Positions 1-14,000 of a stretch of DNA of 64,000 nucleotides are shown one piece after another. The position numbers were made by a program, and so were the translations under genes. The stretch spans positions 186,001-250,000 of the forward strand of contig NW_022145611.1 of assembly GCF_000002235.5 (NCBI RefSeq), given 5' to 3'. The first letter of the stretch is position 1, and every line of letters begins with the position of its first letter. The notes beneath the pieces were generated by a model. That model saw only the letters and a program-made list of their open reading frames with translations. It searched no databases and was not told the DNA's origin. This stretch comes from Strongylocentrotus purpuratus (taxonomy: Eukaryota > Echinodermata > Echinoidea > Camarodonta > Strongylocentrotidae).

Positions 1-2060
1 TTCATCTGTATTTATTGCGCAATGTTTAAAAGGGTGTATAGAGCTCTAAAACCTTGCATAAACTGTCCAATTGCACAAAAAGAACCATTTGAGGCGTATT
101 TGTTAGTTTTTCATCACATTTGCAAATATCTTTCTTTTAAAGAACGCTGTGGACTCCTGAGTGGTATCATTATGTTGCACTCCATCTGTTCTACCTGTAA
201 GCTCCATCGGTTTATGGTTTTCATCTGTATTTATTGCGCAATGTTTAAAAGGGTGTATAGAGCTCTAAAACCTTGCATAAACTGTCCAATTGCACAAAAA
301 GAACCATTTGAGGCGTATTTGTTAGTTTTTCATCACATTTGCAAATATCTTTCTTTTAAAGAACGCTGTGGACTTCTGAGTGGTATCAATAAGTTGCACT
401 CGAGCTCCTCTACCTGTAAACGTCATCGGTTTATGGTTTTCATCTGTATTTATTGCTAAATGTTTAAAAGGGTGTATAGAGCTCTAAAACCTTGCATAAA
501 CTGTCCAATTGCACAAAAAGAACCATTTGAGGCGTATTCGTTAGTTTTTCATCACATTTGCAAATATCTTTCTTTTAAAGAACGCTGTGGACTCCTGAGT
601 GGTATCATTATGTTGCACTCCATCTGTTCTACCTGTAAGCTCCATCGGTTCATGGTTTTCATCTGTATTTATTGCGCAATGTTTAAAAGGGTGTATAGAG
701 CTCTAAAATCTTGCATAAACTGTCCAACTGCACAAAAAGAACCATTTAAGGCGTATTCGTTAGTTTTTCATCACATTTGCAAATATCTTTCTTTAAAAGA
801 ATGCTGTGGACTCCTGAGTGGTATCATTAAGTTGCACTCGAGCTCCTCTACCTGTAAGCGTCATCGGTTTATGGTTTTCATCTGTATTTATTGCGCAATG
901 TTTAAAAGGGTGTATAGAGCTCTAAACCTTGCATAAAACTGTCCACTTGCACAAAAAGAACCATTTAAGGCGTATTTGTTAGTTTTTCATCACATTTGCA
1001 AATATCTTTCTTTTAAAGAACGCTGTGGACTCCTGAGTGGTATCATTATGCTGCACTCCATCTGTTCTACCTGTAAGCGTCATCGGTTTATGGTTTTCAT
1101 CTGTATTTATTGCGCAATGTTTAAAAGGGTGTATAGAGCTCTAAACCTTGCATAAAACTGTCCAATTGCACAAAAAGAACCATTTAAGGCGTATTTGTTA
1201 GTTTTTCATCACATTTGCAAATATCTTTCTTTTAAAGAACGCTGTGGACTCCTGAGTGGTATCATTATGCTGCACTCCATCTGTTCTACCTGTAAGCGTC
1301 ATCGGTTTATGGTTTTCATCTGTATTTATTGCGCAATGTTTAAAAGGGTGTATAGAGCTCTAAACCTTGCATAAAACTGTCCAATTGCACAAAAAGAACC
1401 ATTTAAGGCGTATTTGTTAGTTTTTCATCACATTTGCAAATATCTTTCTTTTAAAGAACGCTGTGGACTCCTGAGTGGTATCATTATGTTGCACTCCATC
1501 TGTTCTACCTGTAAGCGTTATCGGTTTATGGTTTTCATCTGTATTTATTGCGCAATGTTTAAAAGGGTGTATAGAGCTCTAAACCTTGCATAAAACTGTC
1601 CAATTGCACAAAAAGAACCATTTAAGGCGTATTTGTTAGTTTTTCATCACATTTGCAAATATCTTTCTTTAAAAGAACGCTGTGGACTCCTAAGTGGTAT
1701 CAATAAGTTGCACAGGAGCTCCTCTACCTCTAAGCGTCATCGATTTATGGTTTTCATCTGTATTTATTGCTAATGTTTAAAAGGGTGTATAGAGCTCTAA
1801 AACCTTGCATAAACTGTCCAATTGCACAAAAAGAACCATTTGAGGCGTATTCGTTAGTTTTTCATCACATTTGCAAATATCTTTCTTTAAAAGAACGCTG
1901 TGGACTCCTGAGTGGTATCATTATGTTGCACTCCATCTGTTCTACCTGTAAGCTCCATCGGTTTATGGTTTTCATCTGTATTTATTGCACAATGTTTAAA
2001 AGGGTGTATAGAGCTCTAAACCTTGCATAAACTGTCCACTTGCACAATGTTTAAAAGGGT
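1..2060 (+). repeat. 219-bp satellite array, forward block
   Basis: About nine head-to-tail monomers of 219 bp. The same ATGTTTAAAAGGG phase recurs at 22, 241, 460, 679, 898, 1117, 1336, 1555, 1773 and 1992; one monomer is 218 bp. The unit is 3 x 73 codons, so a Cys/His-rich 73-residue frame stays open across some monomers. It closes wherever the A-tract variant CTAAACCTTGCATAAAACTG replaces CTAAAACCTTGCATAAACTG. Each monomer carries 10-bp perfect palindromes: ATTGCGCAAT (in most units), TAGAGCTCTA and ATTTGCAAAT. The array continues beyond the left window edge. I treat it as satellite DNA, not a gene. Confidence 0.95.
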
Positions 2061-5000
2061 AAACCATAAACCGATGAACTTACAGGTAGAATAGATGGAG
2101 TGCAACATAATTATACCACTCAGGAGTCCACAGCGTTCTTTAAAAGAAAGATATTAGCAAATGTGATGAAAAACTAACGAATACGCCTCAAATGGTTCTT
2201 TTTGTGCAATTGGACAGTTTATGCAAGGTTTTAGAGCTTTATACACCCTTTTAAACATTGCGCAATGCAAGGTTTAGAGCTCTATACACCCTTTTAAACA
2301 TTGCGCAATAAATACAGATGAAAACCATAAACCGATGACGCTTACAGGTAGAACAGATGGAGTGCAACATAATGATACCACTCAGGAGTCCACAGCGTTC
2401 TTTTAAAGAAAGATATTTGCAAATGTGATGAAAAACTAACAAATACGCCTTAAATGGTTCTTTTTGTGCAATTGGACAGTTTTATGCAAGGTTTAGAGCT
2501 CTATACACCCTTTTAAACATTGCGCAATAAATACAGATAAAAACCATAAACCGATGACGCTTACAGGTAGAGGAGCTCGAGTGCAACTTATTGATACCAC
2601 TCAGGAGTCCACAGCGTTCTTTTAAAGAAAGATATTTGCAAATGTGATGAAAAACTAACAAATACGCCTCAAATGGTTCTTTTTGTGCAATTGGACAGTT
2701 TATGCAAGGTTTAGAGTTCTATACACCCTTTTAAACATTGCGCAATAAATACAGATGAAAACCAAAACCGATGACGCTTACAGGTAGAGGAGCTCGAGTG
2801 CAACTTAATGATACCACTCAGGAGTCCACAGCGTTCTTTTAAAGAAAGATATTTGCAAATGTGATGAAAAACTAACAAATACGCCTCAAATGGTTCTTTT
2901 TGTGCAATTGGACAGTTTTATGCAAGGTTTAGAGCTCTATACACCCTTTTAAACATTGCGAAATAAATACAGATGAAAACCATAAACCGATGACGCTTAC
3001 AGGTAGAGGAGCTCGAGTGCAACTTAATGATACCACTCAGGAGTCCACAGCATTCTTTTAAAGAAAGATATTTGCAAATGTGATGAAAAACTAACGAATA
3101 CGCCTCAAATGGTTCTTTTTGTGCAATTGGACAGTTTATGCAAGGTTTTAGAGCTCTATACACCCTTTTAAACATTTAGCAATAAATACAGATGAAAACC
3201 ATAAACCGATGACGCTTACAGGTAGAACAGATGAGTGCAACATAATGATACTACTCAGGAGTCCACAGCGTTCTTTTAAAGAAAGATATTTGCAAATGTG
3301 ATGAAAAACTAACGAATACGCCTCAAATGGTTCTTTTTGTGCAATTGGACAGTTTTATGCAAGGTTTCGAGCTCTATACACCCTTTTAAACATTGCGCAA
3401 TAAATACAGATAAAACCATAAACCGATGACGCTTACAGGTAGAGGAGCTCGAGTGCAACTTATTGATACCACTCAGGAGTCACAGCGTTCTTTTAAAGAA
3501 AGATATTTGCAAATGTGATGAAAAACTAACAAATACGCCTTAAATGGTTCTTTTTGTGCAATTGGACAGTTTTATGCAAGGTTTTGAGCTCTATACACCC
3601 TTTTAAACATTGCGAAATAAATACAGATGAAAACCATAAACCGATGACGCTTACAGGTAGAGGAGCTCGAGTGCAACTTAATGATACCACTCAGGAGTCC
3701 ACAGCACTCTTTAAAGAAAGATATTTGCAAATGTGATGAAAAACTAACAAATACGCCTTAAATGGTTCTTTTTGTGCAATTGGACTGTTTATGCAAGGTT
3801 TTAGAGCTCTATACACCCTTTTAAACATTTAGCAATAAATACAAATGAAAACCATAAACCGATGACGCTTACAGGTAGAGGAGCTCGAGTGCAACTTAAT
3901 GATACCACTCAGGAGTCAACAGCGTTCTTTTAAAGAAAGATATTTGCAAATGTGATGAAAACTAACAAATACGCCTTAAATGGTTCTTTTTGTGCAATTG
4001 GACTGTTTATGCAAGGTTTTAGAGCTCTATACACCCTTTTAAACATTTAGCAATAAATACAGATGAAAACCATAAACCGATGACGCTTACAGGTAGAACA
4101 GATGAAGTGCAACATAATGATACTACTCAGGAGTCCACAGCGTTCTTTTAAAGAAAGATATTTGCAAATGTGATGAAAAACTAACAAATACGCCTTAAAT
4201 GGTTCTTTTTGTGCAATTGGACTGTTTTATGCAAGGTTTAGAGCTCTATACACCCTTTTAAACATTGCGCAATAAATACAGATGAAAACCATAAACCGAT
4301 GACGCTTACAGGTAGAGGAGCTCGAGTGCAACTTATTGATACCATTCAGGAGTCCACAGCGTTCTTTTAAAGAAAGATATTTGCAAATGTGATGAAAAAC
4401 TAACGAATACGCCTCAAATGGTTCTTTTTGTGCAATTGGACAGTTTATGCAAGGTTTTAGAGCTCTATACACCCTTTTAAACATTTAGCAATAAATACAG
4501 ATGAAAACCATAAACCGATGACGCTTACAGGTAGAACAGATGAGTGCAACATAATGATACTACTCAGGAGTCCACAGCGTTCTTTTAAAGAAAGATATTT
4601 GCAAATGTGATGAAAAACTAACAAATACGCCTTAAATTGTTCTTTTTGTGCAATTGGACAGTTTTATGCAAGGTTTAGAGCTCTATACACCCTTTTAAAC
4701 ATTGCGCAATAAATACAGATGAAAACCATAAACCGATGACGCTTACAGGTAGAGGAGCTCGAGTGCAACTTATTGATACCATTCAGGAGTCCACAGCGTT
4801 CTTTTAAAGAAAGATATTTGCAAATGTGATGAAAAACTAACGAATACGCCTCAAATGGTTCTTTTTGTGCAATTGGACAGTTTATGCAAGGTTTTAGAGC
4901 TCTATACACCCTTTTAAACATTGCGCAATAAATACAGATGAAAACCATAAACCGATGACGCTTACAGGTAGAACAGATGGAGTGCAACATAATGATACCA

Positions 5001-8000
5001 CTCAGGAGTCCACAGCGTTCTTTAAAAGAAAGATATTTGCAAATGTGATGAAAAACTAACGAATACGCCTCAAATGGTTCTTTTTGTGCAATTGGACAGT
5101 TTATGCAAGGTTTTAGAGCTCTATACACCCTTTTAAACATTTAGCAATAAATACAGATGAAAACCATAAACCGATGACGCTTACAGGTAGAACAGATGGA
5201 GTGCAACATAATGATACCACTCAGGAGTCCACAGCGTTCTTTAAAAGAAAGATATTTGCAAATGTGATGAAAAACTAACGAATACGCCTCAAATGGTTCT
5301 TTTTGTGCAATTGGACAGTTTTATGCAAGGTTTCGAGCTCTATACACCCTTTTAAACATTGCGCAATAAATACAGATAAAACCATAAACCGATGACGCTT
5401 ACAGGTAGAGGAGCTCGAGTGCAACTTATTGATACCACTCAGGAGTCCACAGCATTCTTTTAAAGAAAGATATTTGCAAATGTGATGAAAAACTAACAAA
5501 TACGCCTTAAATGGTTCTTTTTGTGCAATTGGACAGTTTATGCAAGGTTTTAGAGCTCTATACACCCTTTTAAACATTGCGCAATAAATACAATGAAAAC
5601 CATAAACCGATGACGCTTACAGGTAGAGGAGCTCGAGTGCAACTTATTGATACCACTCAGGAGTCCACAGCATTCTTTTAAAGAAAGATATTTGCAAATG
5701 TGATGAAAAACTAACAAATACGCCTTAAATGGTTCTTTTTGTGCAATTGGACAGTTTATGCAAGGTTTTAGAGCTCTATACACCCTTTTAAACATTGCGC
5801 AATAAATACAGATGAAAACCATAAACCGATGACGCTTACAGGTAGAACAGATGAGTGCAACATAATGATACTACTCAGGAGTCCACAGCGTTCTTTTAAA
5901 GAAAGATATTTGCAAATGTGATGAAAAACTAACAAATACGCCTTAAATGGTTCTTTTTGTGCAATTGGACAGTTTTATGCAAGGTTTAGAGCTCTATACA
6001 CCCTTTTAAACATTGCGCAATAAATACAGATGAAAACCATAAACCGATGACGCTTACAGGTAGAGGAGCTCGAGTGCAACTTATTGATACCACTCAGGAG
6101 TCCACAGCGTTCTTTTAAAGAAAGATATTTGCAAATGTGATGAAAAACTAACAAATACGCCTTAAATGGTTCTTTTTGTGCAATTGGACAGTTTTATGCA
6201 AGGTTTAGAGCTCTATACACCCTTTTAAACATTGCGCAATAAATACAGATGAAAACCATAAACCGATGACGCTTACAGGTAGAACAGATGGAGTGCAACA
6301 TAATGATACTACTCAGGAGTCCACAGCGTTCTTTTAAAGAAAGATATTTGCAAATGTGATGAAAAACTAACGAATACGCCTCAAATGGTTCTTTTTGTGC
6401 AATTGGACAGTTTTATGCAAGGTTTAGAGCTCTATACACCCTTTTAAACATTGCGCAATAAATACAGATGAAAACCATAAACCGATGACGCTTACAGGTA
6501 GAACAGATGGAGTGCAACATAATGATACCACTCAGGAGTCCACAGCATTCTTTTAAAGAAAGATATTTGCAAATGTGATGAAAAACTAACAAATACGCCT
6601 CAAATGGTTCTTTTTGTGCAATTGGACAGTTTATGCAAGGTTTTAGAGCTCTATACACCCTTTTAAACATTGCGCAATAAATACAGATGAAAACCAAAAC
6701 CGATGACGCTTACAGGTAGAGGAGCTCGAGTGCAACTTAATGATACCACTCAGGAGTCCACAGCATTCTTTTAAAGAAAGATATTTGCAAATGTGATGAA
6801 AAACTAACAAATACGCCTCAAATGGTTCTTTTTGTGCAATTGGACAGTTTTATGCAAGGTTTAGAGCTCTATACACCCTTTTAAACATTGCGCAATAAAT
6901 ACAGATGAAAACCATAAACCGATGACGCTTACAGGTAGAGGAGATCGAGTGCAACTTAATGATACCACTCAGGAGTCCACAGCGTTCTTTTAAAGAAAGA
7001 TATTTGCAAATGTGATGAAAAACTAACAAATACGCCTTAAATGGTTCTTTTTGTGCAATTGGACAGTTTATGCAAGGTTTTAGAGCTCTATACACCCTTT
7101 TAAACATTGCGCAATAAATACAGATGAAAACCATAAACCGATGACGCTTACAGGTAGAGGAGCTCGAGTGCAACTTATTGATACCACTCAGGAGTCCACA
7201 GCATTCTTTTAAAGAAAGATATTTGCAAATGTGATGAAAAACTAACAAATACGCCTTAAATGGTTCTTTTTGTGCAATTGGACTGTTTATGCAAGGTTTT
7301 AGAGCTCTATACACCCTTTTAAACATTTAGCAATAAATACAAATGAAAACCATAAACCGATGACGCTTACAGGTAGAGGAGCTCGAGTGCAACTTATTGA
7401 TACCACTCAGGAGTCCACAGCATTCTTTTAAAGAAAGATATTTGCAAATGTGATGAAAAACTAACAAATACGCCTTAAATGGTTCTTTTTGTGCAATTGG
7501 ACTGTTTATGCAAGGTTTTAGAGCTCTATACACCCTTTTAAACATTGCGCAATAAATACAGATGAAAACCATAAACCGATGACGCTTACAGGTAGAACAG
7601 ATGAAGTGCAACATAATGATACTACTCAGGAGTCCACAGCGTTCTTTTAAAGAAAGATATTTGCAAATGTGATGAAAAACTAACAAATACGCCTTAAATT
7701 GTTCTTTTTGTGCAATTGGACTGTTTTATGCAAGGTTTAGAGCTCTATACACCCTTTTAAACATTGCGCAATAAATACAGATGAAAACCATAAACCGATG
7801 ACGCTTACAGGTAGAGGAGCTCGAGTGCAACTTATTGATACCACTCAGGAGTCCACAGCGTTCTTTTAAAGAAAGATATATTTGCAAATGTGATGAAAAA
7901 CTAACAAATACGCCTTAAATGGTTCTTTTTGTGCAATTGGACAGTTTTATGCAAGGTTTAGAGCTCTATACACCCTTTTAAACATTTAGCAATAAATACA

Positions 8001-11000
8001 GATGAAAACCATAAACCGATGACGCTTACAGGTAGAACAGATGGAGTGCAACATAATGATACTACTCAGGAGTCCACAGCGTTCTTTTAAAGAAAGATAT
8101 TTGCAAATGTGATGAAAAACTAACGAATACGCCTCAAATGGTTCTTTTTGTGCAATTGGACAGTTTTATGCAAGGTTTAGAGCTCTATACACCCTTTTAA
8201 ACATTGCGCAATAAATACAGATGAAAACCATAAACCGATGACGCTTACAGGTAGAGGAGCTCGAGTGCAACTTATTGATACCACTCAGGAGTCCACAGCG
8301 TTCTTTTAAAGAAAGATATTTGCAAATGTGATGAAAAACTAACAAATACGCCTCAAATGGTTCTTTTTGTGCAATTGGACAGTTTTATGCAAGGTTTAGA
8401 GCTCTATACACCCTTTTAAACATTGCGCAATAAATACAGATGAAAACCAAAACCGATGACGCTTACAGGTAGAGGAGCTCGAGTGCAGCTTAATGATACC
8501 ACTCAGGAGTCCACAGCGTTCTTTTAAAGAAAGATATTTGCAAATGTGATGAAAAACTAACAAATACGCCTCAAATGGTTCTTTTTGTGCAATTGGACAG
8601 TTTTATGCAAGGTTTAGAGCTCTATACACCCTTTTAAACATTGCGCAATAAATACAGATGAAAACCATAAACCGATGACGCTTACAGGTAGAGGAGCTCG
8701 AGTGCAACTTAATGATACCACTCAGGAGTCCACAGCATTCTTTTAAAGAAAGATATTTGCAAATGTGATGAAAAACTAACGAATACGCCTCAAATGGTTC
8801 TTTTTGTGCAATTGGACAGTTTATGCAAGGTTTTAGAGCTCTATACACCCTTTTAAACATTGCGCAATAAATACAGATGAAAACCATAAACCGATGACGC
8901 TTACAGGTAGAACAGATGAAGTGCAACATAATGATACTACTCAGGAGTCCACAGCGTTCTTTTAAAGAAAGATATTTGCAAATGTGATGAAAAACTAACG
9001 AATACGCCTCAAATGGTTCTTTTTGTGCAATTGGACAGTTTTATGCAAGGTTTAGAGCTCTATACACCCTTTTAAACATTGCGCAATAAATACAGATAAA
9101 AACCATAAACCGATGACGCTTACAGGTAGAGGAGCTCGAGTGCAACTTATTGATACCACTCAGGAGTCAACAGCGTTCTTTTAAAGAAAGATATTTGCAA
9201 ATGTGATGAAAAACTAACAAATACGCCTTAAATGGTTCTTTTTGTGCAATTGGACAGTTTTATGCAAGGTTTTGAGCTCTATACACCCTTTTAAACATTG
9301 CGCAATAAATACAGATGAAAACCATAAACCGATGACGCTTACAGGTAGAGGAGCTCGAGTGCAACTTAATGATACCACTCAGGAGTCCACAGCGTTCTTT
9401 AAAGAAAGATATTTGCAAATGTGATGAAAAACTAACAAATACGCCTTAAATGGTTCTTTTTGTGCAATTGGACAGTTTATGCAAGGTTTTAGAGCTCTAT
9501 ACACCCTTTTAAACATTTAGCAATAAATACAAATGAAAACCATAAACCGATGACGCTTACAGGTAGAGGAGCTCGAGTGCAACTTAATGATACCACTCAG
9601 GAGTCCACAGCGTTCTTTTAAAGAAAGATATTTGCAAATGTGATGAAAAACTAACAAATACGCCTTAAATGGTTCTTTTTGTGCAATTGGACTGTTTATG
9701 CAAGGTTTTAGAGCTCTATACACCCTTTTAAACATTGCGCAATAAATACAGATGAAAACCATAAACCGATGACGCTTACAGGTAGAACAGATGAAGTGCA
9801 ACATAATGATACTACTCAGGAGTCCACAGCGTTCTTTTAAAGAAAGATATTTGCAAATGTGATGAAAAACTAACAAATACGCCTTAAATGGTTCTTTTTG
9901 TGCAATTGGACAGTTTTATGCAAGGTTTAGAGCTCTATACACCCTTTTAAACATTGCGCAATAAATACAGATGAAAACCATAAACCGATGACGCTTACAG
10001 GTAGAGGAGCTCGAGTGCAACTTATTGATACCATTCAGGAGTCCACAGCGTTCTTTTAAAGAAAGATATTTGCAAATGTGATGAAAAACTAACGAATACG
10101 CCTCAAATGGTTCTTTTTGTGCAATTGGACAGTTTATGCAAGGTTTTAGAGCTCTATACACCCTTTTAAACATTTAGCAATAAATACAGATGAAAACCAT
10201 AAACCGATGACGCTTACAGGTAGAACAGATGAAGTGCAACATAATGATACTACTCAGGAGTCCACAGCGTTCTTTTAAAGAAAGATATTTGCAAATGTGA
10301 TGAAAAACTAACAAATACGCCTTAAATTGTTCTTTTTGTGCAATTGGACAGTTTTATGCAAGGTTTAGAGCTCTATACACCCTTTTAAACATTGCGCAAT
10401 AAATACAGATGAAAACCATAAACCGATGACGCTTACAGGTAGAGGAGCTCGAGTGCAACTTATTGATACCATTCAGGAGTCCACAGCGTTCTTTTAAAGA
10501 AAGATATTTGCAAATGTGATGAAAAACTAACGAATACGCCTCAAATGGTTCTTTTTGTGCAATTGGACAGTTTATGCAAGGTTTTAGAGCTCTATACACC
10601 CTTTTAAACATTTAGCAATAAATACAGATGAAAACCATAAACCGATGACGCTTACAGGTAGAACAGATGGAGTGCAACATAATGATACCACTCAGGAGTC
10701 CACAGCGTTCTTTAAAAGAAAGATATTTGCAAATGTGATGAAAAACTAACAAATACGCCTCAAATGGTTCTTTTTGTGCAATTGGACAGTTTATGCAAGG
10801 TTTTAGAGCTCTATACACCCTTTTAAACATTGCGCAATAAATACAGATGAAAACCATAAACCGATGACGCTTACAGGTAGAACAGATGGAGTGCAACATA
10901 ATGATACCACTCAGGAGTCCACAGCGTTCTTTTAAAGAAAGATATTTGCAAATGTGATGAAAAACTAACGAATACGCCTCAAATGGTTCTTTTTGTGCAA

Positions 11001-14000
11001 TTGGACAGTTTTATGCAAGGTTTAGAGCTCTATACACCCTTTTAAACATTGCGCAATAAATACAGATAAAAACCATAAACCGATGACGCTTACAGGTAGA
11101 GGAGCTCGAGTGCAACTTATTGATACCACTCAGGAGTCCACAGCATTCTTTTAAAGAAAGATATTTGCAAATGTGATGAAAAACTAACAAATACGCCTTA
11201 AATGGTTCTTTTTGTGCAATTGGACTGTTTATGCAAGGTTTTAGAGCTCTATACACCCTTTTAAACATTAGCAATAAATACAGATGAAAACCATAAACCG
11301 ATGACGCTTACAGGTAGAGGAGCTCGAGTGCAACTTATTGATACCACTCAGGAGTCCACAGCGTTCTTTTAAAGAAAGATATTTGCAAATGTGATGAAAA
11401 ACTAACAAATACGCCTTAAATGGTTCTTTTTGTGCAATTGGACTGTTTATGCAAGGTTTTAGAGCTCTATACACCCTTTTAAACATTGCGCAATAAATAC
11501 AGATGAAAACCATAAACCGATGACGCTTACAGGTAGAACAGATGAGTGCAACATAATGATACTACTCAGGAGTCCACAGCGTTCTTTTAAAGAAAGATAT
11601 TTGCAAATGTGATGAAAAACTAACAAATACGCCTTAAATGGTTCTTTTTGTGCAATTGGACAGTTTTATGCAAGGTTTAGAGCTCTATACATCCTTTTAA
11701 ACATTGCGCAATAAATACAGATGAAAACCATAAACCGATGACGCTTACAGGTAGAGGAGCTCGAGTGCAACTTATGATACCACTCAGGAGTCCACAGCGT
11801 TCTTTTAAAGAAAGATATATTTGCAAATGTTATGAAAAACTAACAAATACGCCTTAAATGGTTCTTTTTGTGCAATTGGACAGTTTTATGCAAGGTTTTA
11901 GAGCTCTATACACCCTTTTAAACATTTAGCAATAAATACAGATGAAAACCATAAACCGATGACGCTTACAGGTAGAACAGATGGAGTGCAACATAATGAT
12001 ACTACTCAGGAGTCCACAGCGTTCTTTTAAAGAAAGATATTTGCAAATGTGATGAAAAACTAACGAATACGCCTCAAATGGTTCTTTTTGTGCAATTGGA
12101 CAGTTTTATGCAAGGTTTCGAGCTCTATACACCCTTTTAAACATTGCGCAATAAATACAGATGAAAACCATAAACCGATGACGCTTACAGGTAGAACAGA
12201 TGGAGTGCAACATAATGATACCACTCAGGAGTCCACAGCATTCTTTTAAAGAAAGATATTTGCAAATGTGATGAAAAACTAACAAATACGCCTCAAATGG
12301 TTCTTTTTGTGCAATTGGACAGTTTTATGCAAGGTTTTAGAGCTCTATACACCCTTTTAAACATTTAGCAATAAATACAGATGAAAACCAAAACCGATGA
12401 CGCTTACAGGTAGAGGAGCTCGAGTGCAACTTAATGATACCACTCAGGAGTCCACAGCATTCTTTTAAAGAAAGATATTTGCAAATGTGATGAAAAACTA
12501 ACAAATACGCCTCAAATGGTTCTTTTTGTGCAATTGGACAGTTTTATGCAAGGTTTAGAGCTCTATACACCCTTTTAAACATTGCGAAATAAATACAGAT
12601 GAAAACCATAAACCGATGACGCTTACAGGTAGAGGAGCTCGAGTGCAACTTAATGATACCACTCAGGAGTCCACAGCATTCTTTTAAAGAAAGATATTTG
12701 CAAATGTGATGAAAAACTAACAAATACGCCTTAAATGGTTCTTTTTGTGCAATTGGACAGTTTATGCAAGGTTTTAGAGCTCTATACACCCTTTTAAACA
12801 TTGCGCAATAAATACAAATGAAAACCATAAACCGATGACGCTTACAGGTAGAGGAGCTCGAGTGCAACTTATTGATACCACTCAGGAGTCCACAGCATTC
12901 TTTTAAAGAAAGATATTTGCAAATGTGATGAAAAACTAACAAATACGCCTTAAATGGTTCTTTTTGTGCAATTGGACAGTTTATGCAAGGTTTTAGAGCT
13001 CTATACACCCTTTTAAACATTGCGCAATAAATACAAATGAAAACCATAAACCGATGACGCTTACAGGTAGAGGAGCTCGAGTGCAACTTATTGATACCAC
13101 TCAGGAGTCCACAGCATTCTTTTAAAGAAAGATATTTGCAAATGTGATGAAAAACTAACAAATACGCCTTAAATGGTTCTTTTTGTGCAATTGGACAGTT
13201 TATGCAAGGTTTTAGAGCTCTATACACCCTTTTAAACATTGCGCAATAAATACAGATGAAAACCATAAACCGATGACGCTTACAGGTAGAACAGATGAAG
13301 TGCAACATAATGATACTACTCAGGAGTCCACAGCGTTCTTTTAAAGAAAGATATTTGCAAATGTGATGAAAAACTAACAAATACGCCTTAAATTGTTCTT
13401 TTTGTGCAATTGGACAGTTTTATGCAAGGTTTAGAGCTCTATACACCCTTTTAAACATTGCGCAATAAATACAGATGAAAACCATAAACCGATGACGCTT
13501 ACAGGTAAGAGGAGCTCGAGTGCAACTTATTGATACCACTCAGGAGTCCACAGCGTTCTTTTAAAGAAAGATATATTTGCAAATGTGATGAAAAACTAAC
13601 AAATACGCCTTAAATGGTTCTTTTTGTGCAATTGGACAGTTTTATGCAAGGTTTAGAGCTCTATACACCCTTTTAAACATTGCGCAATAAATACAGATGA
13701 AAACCATAAACCGATGACGCTTACAGGTAGAACAGATGGAGTGCAACATAATGATACTACTCAGGAGTCCACAGCGTTCTTTTAAAGAAAGATATTTGCA
13801 AATGTGATGAAAAATCTAACGAATACGCCTCAAATGGTTCTTTTTGTGCAATTGGACAGTTTTATGCAAGGTTTAGAGCTCTATACACCCTTTTAAACAT
13901 TGCGCAATAAATACAGATGAAAACCATAAACCGATGACGCTTACAGGTAGAGGAGCTCGAGTGCAACTTAATGATACCACTCAGGAGTCCACAGCATTCT

